This document shows positions 31,736-40,558 of a stretch of DNA of 64,000 nucleotides, piece after piece. The notes beneath the pieces are model-generated. The model made no database searches. It was not told where the DNA came from and saw nothing but the letters and a program-made list of their open reading frames with translations. Position 1 is the stretch's first letter. Each line of letters starts with the position of its first letter. The stretch is from NCBI GenBank assembly GCA_963712835.1, contig CAVQJJ010000002.1, positions 868,001 to 932,000 on the forward strand, read 5' to 3'. The position numbers and the translations under genes were made by a program. The DNA comes from DATARH01 sp963712835 (lineage in GTDB: Bacteria > Pseudomonadota > Alphaproteobacteria > ATCC43930 > CGMCC-115725).

Positions 31736-33646
31736 TTATTTCGCCGCGAGGATGTCGTCGAGGCGCGCGGGCGTACCCTCGACGCGCTCCAGATGCGGGT
31801 AGCGCGCGCCGCCGTGATAATCGAGCTGGACGACGCGGAAATGATCCTGGTCCTTGACGATCAGGTCGATCGGCCCGGTCGTCTTGGGTGAGGCCTTGAC
31901 CGTGTCCTTGAGCCGGTCGGTGTCGTAGGCGATGCCGTTCACCGCCTCGATCTGCGCGCCGGGCGAAAACCCGGCCTTGAACGCCGGCCCGCCCCACAGC
32001 ACGCCCACCACCTTGCCGCTCTTGTTGAGGTCCATCCCGAGCGAATAGAGGAAGTCGGTGTACTCGTAGAGCTTTTCCGCCGATTCCAGGTACTTGCCGG
32101 GGGTGTCGTTGTAGACGAGGCGGTAGCCGCCGCGGGTGATGCCGTCGAGCGGGTCGCGGCCGAGGCTGTCGAGCCTGGTATGCAGGAAACTCGCCCAGTC
32201 ATAAGCCTGCACCGCGTTGAGCGCGTGCACGACATCCGCGAACGTATAGAGTTTCGGGGCCGTGCTGCCGTCGTCGATGCCGAAAAACGCGCGGGCGAAA
32301 TCGTCGAGCGAGCGCTGCCCTTGCGACAGCTCGCGCAGCAGCGTGTCGACATCGAGCCAGAGCAGCGCGCCCTCGTCGTAGTAATCCTCTGAGCGCCGCC
32401 AGGTCGACCAGGATTGCGGCTGGAAACGCGGCGCGACGATCGCGTCGTAGGTCGTGTCCTGGAGGTTGCGCCATTGCCGGCCCGGCCGGTTTTCGAACAG
32501 CGCCGCGGTCGCCGCGAGCATGTCGAGCGCTTCCGCCTTGCTCCACAGACCCGAGCGGGCCGCGAGCACCTTGCCCCAATACTGGGTCTGCCCCTCATAG
32601 ACCCAGAGCAGGCTGTCGCCCATCGGCTCGTTGAAATTGGCGGTCCACAGATCCTTGGGACGGCGGAACTTGCCGTTCCACGAATGGGTGTATTCGTGCG
32701 GCAGCAGGTCGCGCATCGCCAGCGACTTGTCCCAGCCGGTGAAATAGTCGGTGCCGGTCTCGTTCTCGCTCGACTGGTGGTGCTCGAGCCCGCCTTTCGA
32801 GATGTTGTCGCTGACGCTGAGCAGGAAGTCGTAATGCGCGTAGTGCTTGGCGCCGAAAAGCCTATAGGCCTGCTGGACCAGCGCGCGGTGTAGCTCGATA
32901 TGCTTGTCGATATCCTTGTTTTCGAGCAGGCCGGGCCGATCGGCGAAGGCGTCGAGATGCACCGGCACCGGGGCGCCGGCGTCGAGATCCCATTTCTTCG
33001 CGTAGCGGCCGGCGAAGAGCGGTAAATCGACGAGGGTCTCGAGCGTCGTGCGGCGGAAGCCTTTGTCCGGCGCAGTGTCGAGCGCGGTCGCCGATTCCCA
33101 GCCGTCGGGCAGCTTGACACTGGGCTCGACCGCGATCCGGCTCACGTAATAGCCGGCCGGGTAAAGCACCAGCGCCGACCATTCGAGGACGAGGACTTCC
33201 TGGCTCACCTCGTGACTCGCGCCCGCCCCGCCCTGCCCGCTATCGCCCGAGAGGTAATCGAAATCGACATCGACCGCGCTCGTGCCCGCCGGCGGATCGG
33301 CGCGGAAGACAAAGACGTTGCAAGGGTCGCGGCGCCAGGTGAGCGCTGCGCCGTTGGCCTTGATCACGAGCCCGGCCAGCTTGTTGATCCGGTTCCGGCC
33401 CCACGGCGCGTGCGTGCCGGGCAGCCATTCGGGATAGAGCAGCACCAGCTCCTTGCCGCCGGCGGCGGGCAGCGTCTCGTGCACGTGGTAGACGCGATGG
33501 TCGATATCGGTCGCGTCGATCTGAATCTGCATCGCGCCGGGATAGGCCTGGTCTTTCGGCGGCGCGACCGGGCGGCAGTCGGGATCGGCGAAGGCGACGC
33601 GCGTGACGAGAAGCGCCGCGCCGAGCGCGACAAACGCAGACTTCAT
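31736..33646 (-). CDS. M61-family metallopeptidase (glycyl aminopeptidase type) with PDZ domain
   Basis: 636 residues, starting at MKSAFVALGAALLV behind a G-rich site. A signal peptide ends AFA-DP. An N-terminal beta domain is followed by the gluzincin catalytic centre H317-E-Y-T-H321 in LLPHEYTHSWNGKFRRP, with the third zinc ligand E351 in WVYEGQTQYWG. A PDZ-like C-terminal domain (LGMDLNKSGKVVGVLWGGPAFKAGFSPGAQI... around residues 545-610) binds substrate tails. The type enzyme removes N-terminal glycine or alanine from peptides. It should act in the periplasm. It stands alone, with a short exported protein gene after it. Confidence 0.92.
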   Translation of the reverse strand: MKSAFVALGAALLVTRVAFADPDCRPVAPPKDQAYPGAMQIQIDATDIDHRVYHVHETLPAAGGKELVLLYPEWLPGTHAPWGRNRINKLAGLVIKANGAALTWRRDPCNVFVFRADPPAGTSAVDVDFDYLSGDSGQGGAGASHEVSQEVLVLEWSALVLYPAGYYVSRIAVEPSVKLPDGWESATALDTAPDKGFRRTTLETLVDLPLFAGRYAKKWDLDAGAPVPVHLDAFADRPGLLENKDIDKHIELHRALVQQAYRLFGAKHYAHYDFLLSVSDNISKGGLEHHQSSENETGTDYFTGWDKSLAMRDLLPHEYTHSWNGKFRRPKDLWTANFNEPMGDSLLWVYEGQTQYWGKVLAARSGLWSKAEALDMLAATAALFENRPGRQWRNLQDTTYDAIVAPRFQPQSWSTWRRSEDYYDEGALLWLDVDTLLRELSQGQRSLDDFARAFFGIDDGSTAPKLYTFADVVHALNAVQAYDWASFLHTRLDSLGRDPLDGITRGGYRLVYNDTPGKYLESAEKLYEYTDFLYSLGMDLNKSGKVVGVLWGGPAFKAGFSPGAQIEAVNGIAYDTDRLKDTVKASPKTTGPIDLIVKDQDHFRVVQLDYHGGARYPHLERVEGTPARLDDILAAK

Positions 33647-33701
33647 AAAGCCCCCCCGGCGCGCCGATCTTCGCCCCAAGCGCGATGATTGGCGGCGATT
33701 G

Positions 33702-34853
33702 TTACGGCGTTTGGTTCGTCATGATCACCGTGCCGCTGGCCGCGAACATGCCGCCGACGCCATGGCAGACGCTGATCTTGGCGCCCGGCACCTGGGCCGG
33801 AGCGATGCCGCGCATCTGACGCACGCTCTCCTGCAGCGCGTACATGCCGTACATGCCCGAGTGCATGTAGGAGAGGCCGCCGCCATTGGTGTTGAGCGGC
33901 AGCTTGCCGCTGCCGGGCGCGGTGTTGCGTTCGCCGATAAAGGCGGCCGCCTCGCCCTTCTTGCAGAAGCCGAGGTCTTCGAGCCCGTAGATCGGCAGAT
34001 GCGCGAAGGCGTCGTAGATCATCAAATGATCGACGTCGGCGTGCTTGATACCGGCTTCCTCGAAGGCGGTCGGGCCGGCGACCCGGAAGGCGCGCGAGGA
34101 GGTGAAGTCCTCCATCTGCGACACCATCGGCGTCTCGACGCTCTCGCCGGTGCCGAGCAGATAGACCGGCTTTTGCGGGAAGTCCTTGGCGCGATCGGCG
34201 GCGGTGAGGATCAGCGCGCCGCCGCCATCGGTGACGAGGCAGCACATCAGGAGCCGGAACGGATAGGCGATCATCCGCGAATTGAGCACGTCGTCGACCG
34301 TGACGGGGTCGCGGAAGGTGGCGCGCGGGTTTTTCGCCGCCCATTCGCGCTGCACGACCGCGACCATCGCCAACTGCTCCTCGGTGATCCCGTAGGTCTT
34401 CATGTAGCGCAGCACCGGGATGGTGAAGAGCGTCGGCGGGCCCATCGGGCCGTAGGGCGCCTCGAACTGTCCGGCGAGGCTGGCGGCCGAGGCCGGCGGG
34501 CGGGTTCGCCCGACGCCGGAGCGACCGCTTTCGCCATGGGTGATGAGAATGGTTTTGGCGAGGCCGCTTTCGATCGCCGCGGCGGCATGGCGGACATGGA
34601 TCATGAACGAGCAACCGCCGACCGCGGTGCCGTCGACCCATTTCGGGGTGATGCCGAGATAATGCGCGATCGTCGTCGGGGTCTCGCCGGCGGTGGCGAC
34701 GCCGTCGATGTCCTTCGGGGTAAGGCCGGCATCCTTCATCGCGTTGAGCGCGGCATCGGCATGCAGGCCGATCTGCGACAGGTTGGGGATGCGGCCGAGT
34801 TCGGTGGTCTCGGCGGCGCCGACAATGGCGACATCGTTGCGTCTTCCGGTCAT
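33702..34853 (-). CDS. Thiolase-family acyltransferase (SCP-x/lipid-transfer type)
   Basis: 383 residues. It belongs to the branch of non-classical thiolases that pair with DUF35 proteins: the active cysteine is C81 in TAVGGCSFMIHV, and the C-terminal CHGVGGMFAASGTVIM replaces the usual CIGGG. NGGGLSYMHSGMYGM near the C-terminus carries the conserved histidine. Members cleave side-chain beta-keto or aldol CoA esters of sterols and similar acids. The gene follows the DUF35 gene by 3 bases, so the proteins very likely form one complex. The substrate is unknown. Confidence 0.9.
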   Translation of the reverse strand: MTGRRNDVAIVGAAETTELGRIPNLSQIGLHADAALNAMKDAGLTPKDIDGVATAGETPTTIAHYLGITPKWVDGTAVGGCSFMIHVRHAAAAIESGLAKTILITHGESGRSGVGRTRPPASAASLAGQFEAPYGPMGPPTLFTIPVLRYMKTYGITEEQLAMVAVVQREWAAKNPRATFRDPVTVDDVLNSRMIAYPFRLLMCCLVTDGGGALILTAADRAKDFPQKPVYLLGTGESVETPMVSQMEDFTSSRAFRVAGPTAFEEAGIKHADVDHLMIYDAFAHLPIYGLEDLGFCKKGEAAAFIGERNTAPGSGKLPLNTNGGGLSYMHSGMYGMYALQESVRQMRGIAPAQVPGAKISVCHGVGGMFAASGTVIMTNQTP

Positions 34854-34856
34854 GGG

Positions 34857-35267
34857 TCAGCCTCTCGCCGGGCGGAACAGGGGCAGCGTGATGTCGTCGT
34901 CGAGCTTTTCCCAGGCGACCTCGACCGGCATGTCGAGCACCAGAGCCTCGGGGGTCTGCGGGCAGCCGGTGATGTTGGTCATCATACGGGGCCCTTCGTC
35001 GAGTTCGACGACGGCGATCGCATAGGGCGGCGTGAAGCCCGGCACCGGGCGGTGATGGATCACGTAGCTGTAAAGCCGGCCCTTGCCGCTCGCCGTGAAG
35101 ACGCCGACCTCGCGCGAGGCGCAAGTCGGGCAAAACGGGCGCGGCGGGAAATACACCTTGCTGCATGAGGCGCAGCGCTGCAGGCGCAGTTCGCCGGCCT
35201 TGGCGCCGTCCCAGAAATGCTGCGTCTCGGGCGTCGGCTGCGGCTTCGGCCGTTGTCCTTCAGGCAT
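34857..35267 (-). CDS. DUF35 zinc-ribbon/OB-fold protein, thiolase partner
   Basis: 136 residues behind AAAGGAGATAACG. The frame is open further upstream, but that part lies in a repeat element. A rubredoxin-like zinc ribbon CASCSKVYFPPRPFCPTC (CxxC twice) is followed by an OB-fold with YSYVIHHRPVPGFTPPYAIAVVELDEGPRMMTNI. Such proteins (ChsH2 C-terminal domain, Zn-ribbon OB proteins) bind acyl-CoA and assemble with the thiolase or hydratase encoded beside them. The thiolase gene follows after 3 bases. Confidence 0.92.
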   Translation of the reverse strand: MPEGQRPKPQPTPETQHFWDGAKAGELRLQRCASCSKVYFPPRPFCPTCASREVGVFTASGKGRLYSYVIHHRPVPGFTPPYAIAVVELDEGPRMMTNITGCPQTPEALVLDMPVEVAWEKLDDDITLPLFRPARG

Positions 35268-35339
35268 CGTTATCTCCTTTGGTCCACCCCTTGGTTGACC
35301 CGATTCAAGATTGAAGCAAATGAGGATTGGAACCAACGT

Positions 35340-35427
35340 GTCATTGCGAGCGAAGCGAAGCAATCTCCAGCCGCCTCGGCCCTTTGCGGCGGGAGATGCC
35401 GCGGCGCCTCCGGCGCCTCGCAATGAC
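35340..35427. repeat. 88-base palindromic repeat element, copy 2
   Basis: It begins GTCATTGCGAG and ends with the exact reverse complement (35417-35427), with the second arm pair CAATCTCC / GGGAGATGCC inside, matching the element at 26932-27017 in design and in most of the left arm. It fills the gap between the divergent DUF35 and DinB genes, ending 14 bases ahead of the DinB start, so it forms part of both leaders. Confidence 0.8.
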
Positions 35428-35440
35428 GAAGGAGCGATAC

Positions 35441-35950
35441 ATGATCACACCCGCTTATGTCCGCACGATGGCGGCCTACAACGCGGAGATGAACCGGCGG
35501 CTCTACGCGGCGGCGAACCGGCTGTCGGATGGCGAGCGGCGGCGTGACCGCGCCGCGTTCTGGGGCTCGCTGCACAATACGCTGGTCCATATTCTATGGG
35601 GCGACGGGCAGTGGATGAGCCGCTTCGACGGTTGGGAGCGGCCGACGACGCCCATCAAGGAAAGCGGCCATATGCTGGTCGACTGGGATGAACTCTGCGC
35701 GAGGCGGGTCGAGGCCGACGCCAAGATCGAGGACTGGGCGACGCGCGTCAACGACGCCTATCTCGCGCGCGACATGTACTGGTTCAGCGGCGCCGCGCAG
35801 CGCGAGGTGACCGCGCCCTACCGGCTGCTGGTGACGCATTTCTTCAATCATCAGACCCATCACCGCGGCCAGGCGCACGCGCTCATTACCGCGGCCGGCG
35901 AGAAGACCGAGGACACCGATCTGTTCCTGGTTATTCCGCAGATGCGGTGA
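35441..35950 (+). CDS. DinB/YfiT-type four-helix metalloprotein
   Basis: 169 residues behind GAAGGAGCG. The DinB fold is seen from LHNTLVHILWGDGQWMSRF (first metal histidine in the LxHxLWGD motif) and FNHQTHHRGQAHALI (the other two histidines). DinB-like proteins bind a metal and often act as thiol-dependent transferases; this group (about 170 residues with HHRGQ) is widespread and mostly uncharacterised. The start lies just past a palindromic repeat. Confidence 0.88.
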   Translation: MITPAYVRTMAAYNAEMNRRLYAAANRLSDGERRRDRAAFWGSLHNTLVHILWGDGQWMSRFDGWERPTTPIKESGHMLVDWDELCARRVEADAKIEDWATRVNDAYLARDMYWFSGAAQREVTAPYRLLVTHFFNHQTHHRGQAHALITAAGEKTEDTDLFLVIPQMR

Positions 35951-35962
35951 AAACCTTGTCCA

Positions 35963-36034
35963 CCCCGGCGCAGGCCGGGGCCCATGCTTCAACCGCTCGA
36001 TCAGCGGAAGAATGGGTCCCGGCTTTCGCCGGGA
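35963..36034. repeat. BIME-like pair of inverted REP hairpins
   Basis: Two perfect stems flank a longer imperfect one: CCCCGGC (35963-35969), loop GCAG, complement to 35980; and TCCCGGC (36017-36023), loop TTTC, complement to 36034. The segment between them (GCCCATGCTTC against GAAGAATGGGTC) is itself complementary, so the whole unit can fold as one large cruciform. It lies between the convergent DinB and histidine-kinase genes and may serve as a bidirectional transcript end. A decayed copy is at 31024-31078. Confidence 0.75.
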
Positions 36035-36045
36035 TGGTGATGAAG

Positions 36046-37689
36046 CTAGCCCAGCACCTCGGCGACCTTGGTGGTCAGCTCCTCGGCGCGGAACGGCTTC
36101 TGCAGCACGGTTTCGTGCCGGCTTTCCTCGGATTGCGCCATTTCGGCAAAGCCAGTGACAAAGAGGATCGGCAGGTCGGGTCGCTCCTGGCGTGCGGCGC
36201 GGGCAAGCTCGAAGCCATTCATCCCCGGCATCGCCAGATCGGCGATCAACAGGTCGATGCGCGAGGCTTCGGCGTCGAGGCGCTCGAGCGCCGCGCCGCC
36301 GCTGCCGACTTCGATGACCGTGTGCCCGGCGTTGCGCAGCATCGCCGCGGCGACCGCGCGTACATCGGGGTCATCGTCGACCAGCAGGATGCCGCCGACT
36401 GGCCGTTCTCTCGCGGCGGCGTGCCGATGGCGGCTAGGCCTGGCGCGACGCGCAGGGTCGGTCGCGACGATCTCGGCGCGTGGTAGGAAGATGGTGACGA
36501 TCGTCCCCGCGCCCGGCGCGCTGACGAGGCGCACGCCGCCGCCGAGTTGCTGCGCCACGCCCAAGACTTGCGACAGGCCGAGCCCCGAGCCGCGGCCGAC
36601 CTCCTTGGTCGTAAAAAACGGATCGAACACCTTATCGACGATGTCCGCTGGTATTCCTGCGCCGGCGTCGGTGACCGAAACCGCCACGTAATCGCCCGGC
36701 TGCGGCTCGTCCGGGCGCTGCGGCGCGCCGAGCGTCACGTTGCCGGTCGAGATGACGATCGTGCCGCCCTCCGGCATCGCATCGCGCGAATTGATCGCCA
36801 GGTTAAGCAGGACGAGCTCGATTTGCGCCGCGTCGGCCAGCGCCCGCCATAAATCCGAAGCCGCGCGCGTTTCAATCGTGATCGTCGCACCGATCGTGCT
36901 GTCGAGCAGCGCAGACATGCCGGCGATCACCTGGTTGAGGTCGAGCGGCTCCGGGTTCATCCGCTGCTGGCGCGAGAACGCCAGCAATTGCGCCGTCAGG
37001 CTCGCGCCACGCGTGGCGGCGGCTCCGGCCGCCGACAGCAAGCGCCGCGCGCGCTCGTCGAGTGAGCCGGGGCGGGCCTCCGCCAGCTCGATATTGCCGA
37101 TGATCGAGGTCAGGAGGTTGTTGAAGTCGTGCGCGATGCCGGCGGTAAGTTGTCCGATCGCCTCGAGACGCTGGTTCTGGCGCAGCTGAGCCTCGGCAAG
37201 CTCACGCTCCTCGATCTGCGCCGCGAGGCGGCGGTTGGCGGCTTCGAGCTCGGCGGTGCGCTCGGCGACGCGGTGTTCCAGCAGCTCGTTGGCCTGTCGT
37301 AGGCGCTCCTCGCTGTCGCGCAGCGCGGCTTCCCCGCGCTTGCGGTCGTCGATGTCACGGAACACGACAACGAGCCCGCCATGCGGCCCCGGCCGGACGT
37401 CGAGCTCAATCCAGCGCCCGAATGCCGGTGCGACGGTTTCGCGCCGCTCCGGTTTCCTGCTGGCAAAGACGGAGCGATAGGCCCGATAGGGTTCGCCCTC
37501 GACGATGCCGGGAAACACGTCGAGGAGCCGCTGGCCGACGACCTCGTCGATCGTCTTGCCCCACATTTCGAGCGCGCGACGGTTGGCGAACAGGATGCGT
37601 TCGTCGCAATCCATGGCATAGACGGCGTCGCCGATCGCTTCGAGAACCTCGGCGAGCGCACCCTGCGATGGTTCAAAAGTTGCCGCCAA
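36046..37689 (-). CDS. Hybrid sensor histidine kinase/response regulator with PAS domain
   Basis: 547 residues from a TTG behind GGAGGAAGG; no earlier in-frame ATG exists. Order: PAS domain (about 12-115, IGDAVYAMDCDERILFANRR), a coiled coil (120-175), the H-box with H187 in AHDFNNLL, ATP-binding N300 in INSRDAMPEG, DAGAGIP and GSGLGL, then a receiver domain (433-545) with D438-D440, phosphoacceptor D484 in IADLAMPG and K531 in QKPF. No membrane segments, so it senses a cytosolic signal. The fused receiver points to a phosphorelay with a separate Hpt protein or to self-inhibition. No partner regulator is near. Confidence 0.93.
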   Translation of the reverse strand: MAATFEPSQGALAEVLEAIGDAVYAMDCDERILFANRRALEMWGKTIDEVVGQRLLDVFPGIVEGEPYRAYRSVFASRKPERRETVAPAFGRWIELDVRPGPHGGLVVVFRDIDDRKRGEAALRDSEERLRQANELLEHRVAERTAELEAANRRLAAQIEERELAEAQLRQNQRLEAIGQLTAGIAHDFNNLLTSIIGNIELAEARPGSLDERARRLLSAAGAAATRGASLTAQLLAFSRQQRMNPEPLDLNQVIAGMSALLDSTIGATITIETRAASDLWRALADAAQIELVLLNLAINSRDAMPEGGTIVISTGNVTLGAPQRPDEPQPGDYVAVSVTDAGAGIPADIVDKVFDPFFTTKEVGRGSGLGLSQVLGVAQQLGGGVRLVSAPGAGTIVTIFLPRAEIVATDPARRARPSRHRHAAARERPVGGILLVDDDPDVRAVAAAMLRNAGHTVIEVGSGGAALERLDAEASRIDLLIADLAMPGMNGFELARAARQERPDLPILFVTGFAEMAQSEESRHETVLQKPFRAEELTTKVAEVLG

Positions 37690-37881
37690 CGCCGTCGCCT
37701 TAGCCTTCCTCCGGTCGTCTCAGCATCGCGGATTGCTCCGGATGTCCGCGTGACGCGGTCGAACCTGCAGTCTACCGCATCATGCCGCTGCGGGGGCTAC
37801 TTTCGTCGGAGCGCTGCTGGCTTTGGCGGCGTCCCCGCCGTAAGCTTTACGTCATTTTGACCGCTGCCGCGAGGCGACCCA

Positions 37882-39186
37882 ATGCCGCTTGAAGACCGCT
37901 TCGGCCTTCCTCTCAGCACGACAAGCGATGCCGCGGCTGCGGATTACGTCGCCGCGGTCGATCTGATGCTGTCGGCGAATGCCGGGGCCGAGACGCTGTT
38001 CGACCGGGCGCTCGCCGCCGATCCGGATTTCGCGCTGGCGCATATCGCCCGGGCGCGGCTCTGCCAGGTGCAGGCGCGCATCCCCGAGGCGAAGGCCGCC
38101 GCCGCCGCGGCACGCGGGCTCGCGTCTCGGGTCACGCCGCGCGAGGCGCGGCACGTCGAGACGGTCGTGCTGGCGATCGACGGCAACGGGCCGGGCGCGA
38201 TGGCCTTGCTCGAGGAGCACATCGCCGAATACCCGCGCGACGGGCTGGTGTTGGGCTTGGCGCTGGGTGTCTTCGGGCTGTTGGGATTCAGCGGCCGAAT
38301 CGATTTTGCCGAGGCGCAGCTCGCGCTGCTCGAAAGCCTGGCGCGGCATTGGGGCGAGGATTGGTGGTTCCTCACCTATCTCGGCTGGGCGCGCATCGAG
38401 CTGGGCGACAATGCACGCGGCGCCGCCGAGGTCGAGCGCGCGCTCGCCGGCAACCCGCGCAACGCCTTCGCGGCGCATGCCCGCGCCCACGGCTATTACG
38501 AGGCGGGTGATGCGGAGCACGGCGCCGCGTTCGTTGAGGCGTGGCTGCCGGGCTACGCGCGCGAAAGCCAGTTGCATTGCCATATCTCGTGGCACCTCGC
38601 GCTGTTCGAACTGGCACGGGGCAACACCGAGCGCGCCCGCGCACTTTATGCCGACGCGATTCGGCCGGCCGTGTCCCACGCGCCGCCGCTGTTCAATCTG
38701 GCGGACACCGCGTCGTTCCTATGGCGCTGGCAGATCTACGACGCCGGTGCGCCGCTCGATGGCTGGGCTGAGGCTGCGGCGCTGGCGCGCCAGCATTTTT
38801 CCCAGGCCGGCATTCACTTCGCCGACGTGCACGCGGCGATGGCCGAACGCGGCGACCTGACCGAAATCCGCGTCGGCCAGTGCCGCGAGCGGCTCGCGGC
38901 GGGGCGGCTGCCGCAAGGCGCGGTCGTACCGCTGCTCTGCGCCGGCGCGGCGGCCTTTGCCGCCGGCGACTACAAGACCGCCGCCGCGCGGCTCGGCGAG
39001 GCGCTGCCCGACCTGCCGCGGATCGGCGGCAGCCGCGCCCAGCGCGAGGTGTTCGAAGACACCTATATCGCCGCCTGCCTGCGTGCCGGCGAACGCGCCA
39101 ACGCCGTGGAGCGGCTCAAAATGCGCCTCGCGCGGCGACCATCGGCGCGCGACGAACGCTGGCTCACGGAGGCCTCCGCACCCTGA
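37882..39186 (+). CDS. TTC38-like tetratricopeptide repeat protein
   Basis: 434 residues, all helical. The first part has ETLFDRALAADPDFALAHIARARL, a TPR unit, then the TTC38-type segments SRVTPREARHVETVV and LLEEHIAEYPRDGLVLGLALGVFGLLGF, and later HCHISWHLALFELARGNTERARALY. The family is found in eukaryotes (TTC38) and many proteobacteria; its role is unknown and probably scaffolding. It is divergent from the histidine kinase, sharing a 192-base promoter region, and might be linked to it. Confidence 0.82.
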   Translation: MPLEDRFGLPLSTTSDAAAADYVAAVDLMLSANAGAETLFDRALAADPDFALAHIARARLCQVQARIPEAKAAAAAARGLASRVTPREARHVETVVLAIDGNGPGAMALLEEHIAEYPRDGLVLGLALGVFGLLGFSGRIDFAEAQLALLESLARHWGEDWWFLTYLGWARIELGDNARGAAEVERALAGNPRNAFAAHARAHGYYEAGDAEHGAAFVEAWLPGYARESQLHCHISWHLALFELARGNTERARALYADAIRPAVSHAPPLFNLADTASFLWRWQIYDAGAPLDGWAEAAALARQHFSQAGIHFADVHAAMAERGDLTEIRVGQCRERLAAGRLPQGAVVPLLCAGAAAFAAGDYKTAAARLGEALPDLPRIGGSRAQREVFEDTYIAACLRAGERANAVERLKMRLARRPSARDERWLTEASAP

Positions 39187-39263
39187 CGCCGAGTTCCATT
39201 TCGGAACTACGCACGCTCCCGCGCTGTTCAGGATTGGCTAATGTTCGAGTTGGGAGTGTGGTT

Positions 39264-39449
39264 ATGGACAAAGAGCGTGTCGCGGGTGGTGTGAAGAAGG
39301 CCACCGGCTCAGTCAAGAAGGCCGTCGGTAAGGCGACCGGCAATCGCCGTTTGGAGACGGAAGGCCGCGCCGACAAGGCCGAAGGTCACGTCCGCTCCGC
39401 CGTCGGCAAGGCGAAGGACGCTGTCCGCGAGGTCACCGGCCGGCACTGA
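39264..39449 (+). CDS. CsbD family stress protein
   Basis: 61 residues, very rich in Lys, Ala and Gly and free of aromatic residues, the composition of CsbD proteins: MDKERVAGGVKKATGSVKKA and two further lysine-rich near-repeats (KATGNRR, KAEGHVRSAVGKAKDAV). CsbD-like genes are induced in general stress, in Alphaproteobacteria often by the EcfG sigma factor; the molecular role is unknown. It is followed by a DUF3309 gene, another stress-type miniprotein. Confidence 0.88.
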   Translation: MDKERVAGGVKKATGSVKKAVGKATGNRRLETEGRADKAEGHVRSAVGKAKDAVREVTGRH

Positions 39450-39498
39450 GTCGATCTCGGGGAACAACCACGACCGAATAAGAAACGGGGCGACGGCC

Positions 39499-39645
39499 AT
39501 GCGATTGCTGATCCTTATCATCGTGATCCTGCTGTTGGTCGGGGCATTGCCGACCTGGCCTTACAGCGCGGGCTGGGGCTATTACCCGTCCGGCGGATTG
39601 GGCCTGCTCGTGGTCGTTCTGGTCATTGTTCTATTGGTCGGATGA
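39499..39645 (+). CDS. DUF3309 small membrane protein
   Basis: 48 residues: an N-terminal membrane helix (RLLILIIVILLLVGALPTW), a short Trp/Tyr/Gly loop (PYSAGWGYYPSGG) and a second helix (LGLLVVVLVIVLLVG). This is exactly the DUF3309 pattern, common in Alphaproteobacteria and other Proteobacteria and often next to CsbD or YtxH-like stress genes. The start follows GGGGCGACGG. A strong hairpin stands 5 bases after the stop. Confidence 0.85.
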   Translation: MRLLILIIVILLLVGALPTWPYSAGWGYYPSGGLGLLVVVLVIVLLVG

Positions 39646-39649
39646 TCAT

Positions 39650-39674
39650 GCCGGCCCGGCAACTCCGGGCCGGC
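39650..39674 (+). terminator. Strong hairpin after the CsbD-DUF3309 pair
   Basis: A perfect 10-bp stem: GCCGGCCCGG at 39650-39659, loop CAACT, and its complement at 39665-39674. It follows the DUF3309 stop by a few bases, as expected for an intrinsic terminator, but there is no T run behind it, so it may only stabilise the transcript end. Confidence 0.5.
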
Positions 39675-39746
39675 GTTGACACCCCGCCCCTTCCCCCGCA
39701 AGCTTTTACGCCTGGTTAATCCGGCGCGGACTTGCGGGAGGAAGCG

Positions 39747-40538
39747 GTGGCCGAAGACAATCTTGTTCTTTACGAGTGCGCCGACCGCGTCGCGACGATC
39801 TCGCTGAACCGGCCGGAAAAGCTGAATGCGGTCAGCGACGAGGTTGTCGCCCAATTGGCCGAGGCGCTGCGCCGCTTTGATCTCGACCCCGAGGCCGAGG
39901 TGGCGATTCTCACCGGCAAAGGCCGTGCGTTCTCGTCGGGCGCCGACGTGCATCAGCGGCAATTGCGCAGCCGCGACGAGTTCGAAAAACTGGGCGGTCC
40001 GCAGGGCTGGGGCACCAACTCGGCCGATCTGCTGACCCGGTCGGTCAATTGGAAGCCGGTCATCGCCGCGGTGCACGGTTATGTCCTGGGCCTGGCGCTG
40101 GGCCTCACGCTCGAATGCGATTTGATCGTCGCCGAAGCCGGGACACGATTTCAGCTGACCGAGACCTCGCGCGGGCTCGGCGCGTCGCGCTATTGGGCGC
40201 TCTTCCATTACCGCAACGCCGCGGCGTTCGGCGACGAGATCGCGCTGACCGGGCGCTTCTTCACCGCCGAAGAAGGCATGGCGGCCGGCATCTTCAACCG
40301 CATCGCGCCGCCAGGCCAGGTGCTGGAAGTAGCCAAGGAGCTGGCGCAGCAGGTCGCGAAAAATCCGCCGCTGTCGGTGCGCAGCACGGTGCGCACGCGG
40401 CGCTGGTACATGGAGCGCCTGGTCAAGGAGGCGACCTTCATGGCCGCACCCCACCGGCTCTACCTGACCGAGGACTTCCAGGAAGCAGCGCGCGCGTTCG
40501 CCGAAAAACGCCCGCCGCGCGGGTTCAAGGGACGGTAA
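39747..40538 (+). CDS. Enoyl-CoA hydratase/isomerase (crotonase) family protein
   Basis: 263 residues from a GTG behind GGGAGGAAGC; the frame reaches upstream to a TTG at 39732 without a better site. It has the crotonase fold: ISLNRPEKLNAV, the oxyanion-hole motif GRAFSSGADVHQ and the second oxyanion glycine in AVHGYVLGLALGLTLECDLIVA. The catalytic glutamates of true hydratases are not in their usual places (SRGLGASRYWALFHYR there), so isomerase or hydrolase activity is also possible. The CaiB-type gene after the repeat may act on the same CoA ester. Confidence 0.85.
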   Translation: MAEDNLVLYECADRVATISLNRPEKLNAVSDEVVAQLAEALRRFDLDPEAEVAILTGKGRAFSSGADVHQRQLRSRDEFEKLGGPQGWGTNSADLLTRSVNWKPVIAAVHGYVLGLALGLTLECDLIVAEAGTRFQLTETSRGLGASRYWALFHYRNAAAFGDEIALTGRFFTAEEGMAAGIFNRIAPPGQVLEVAKELAQQVAKNPPLSVRSTVRTRRWYMERLVKEATFMAAPHRLYLTEDFQEAARAFAEKRPPRGFKGR

Positions 40539-40558
40539 TTGCTATGATATCGCGTACT

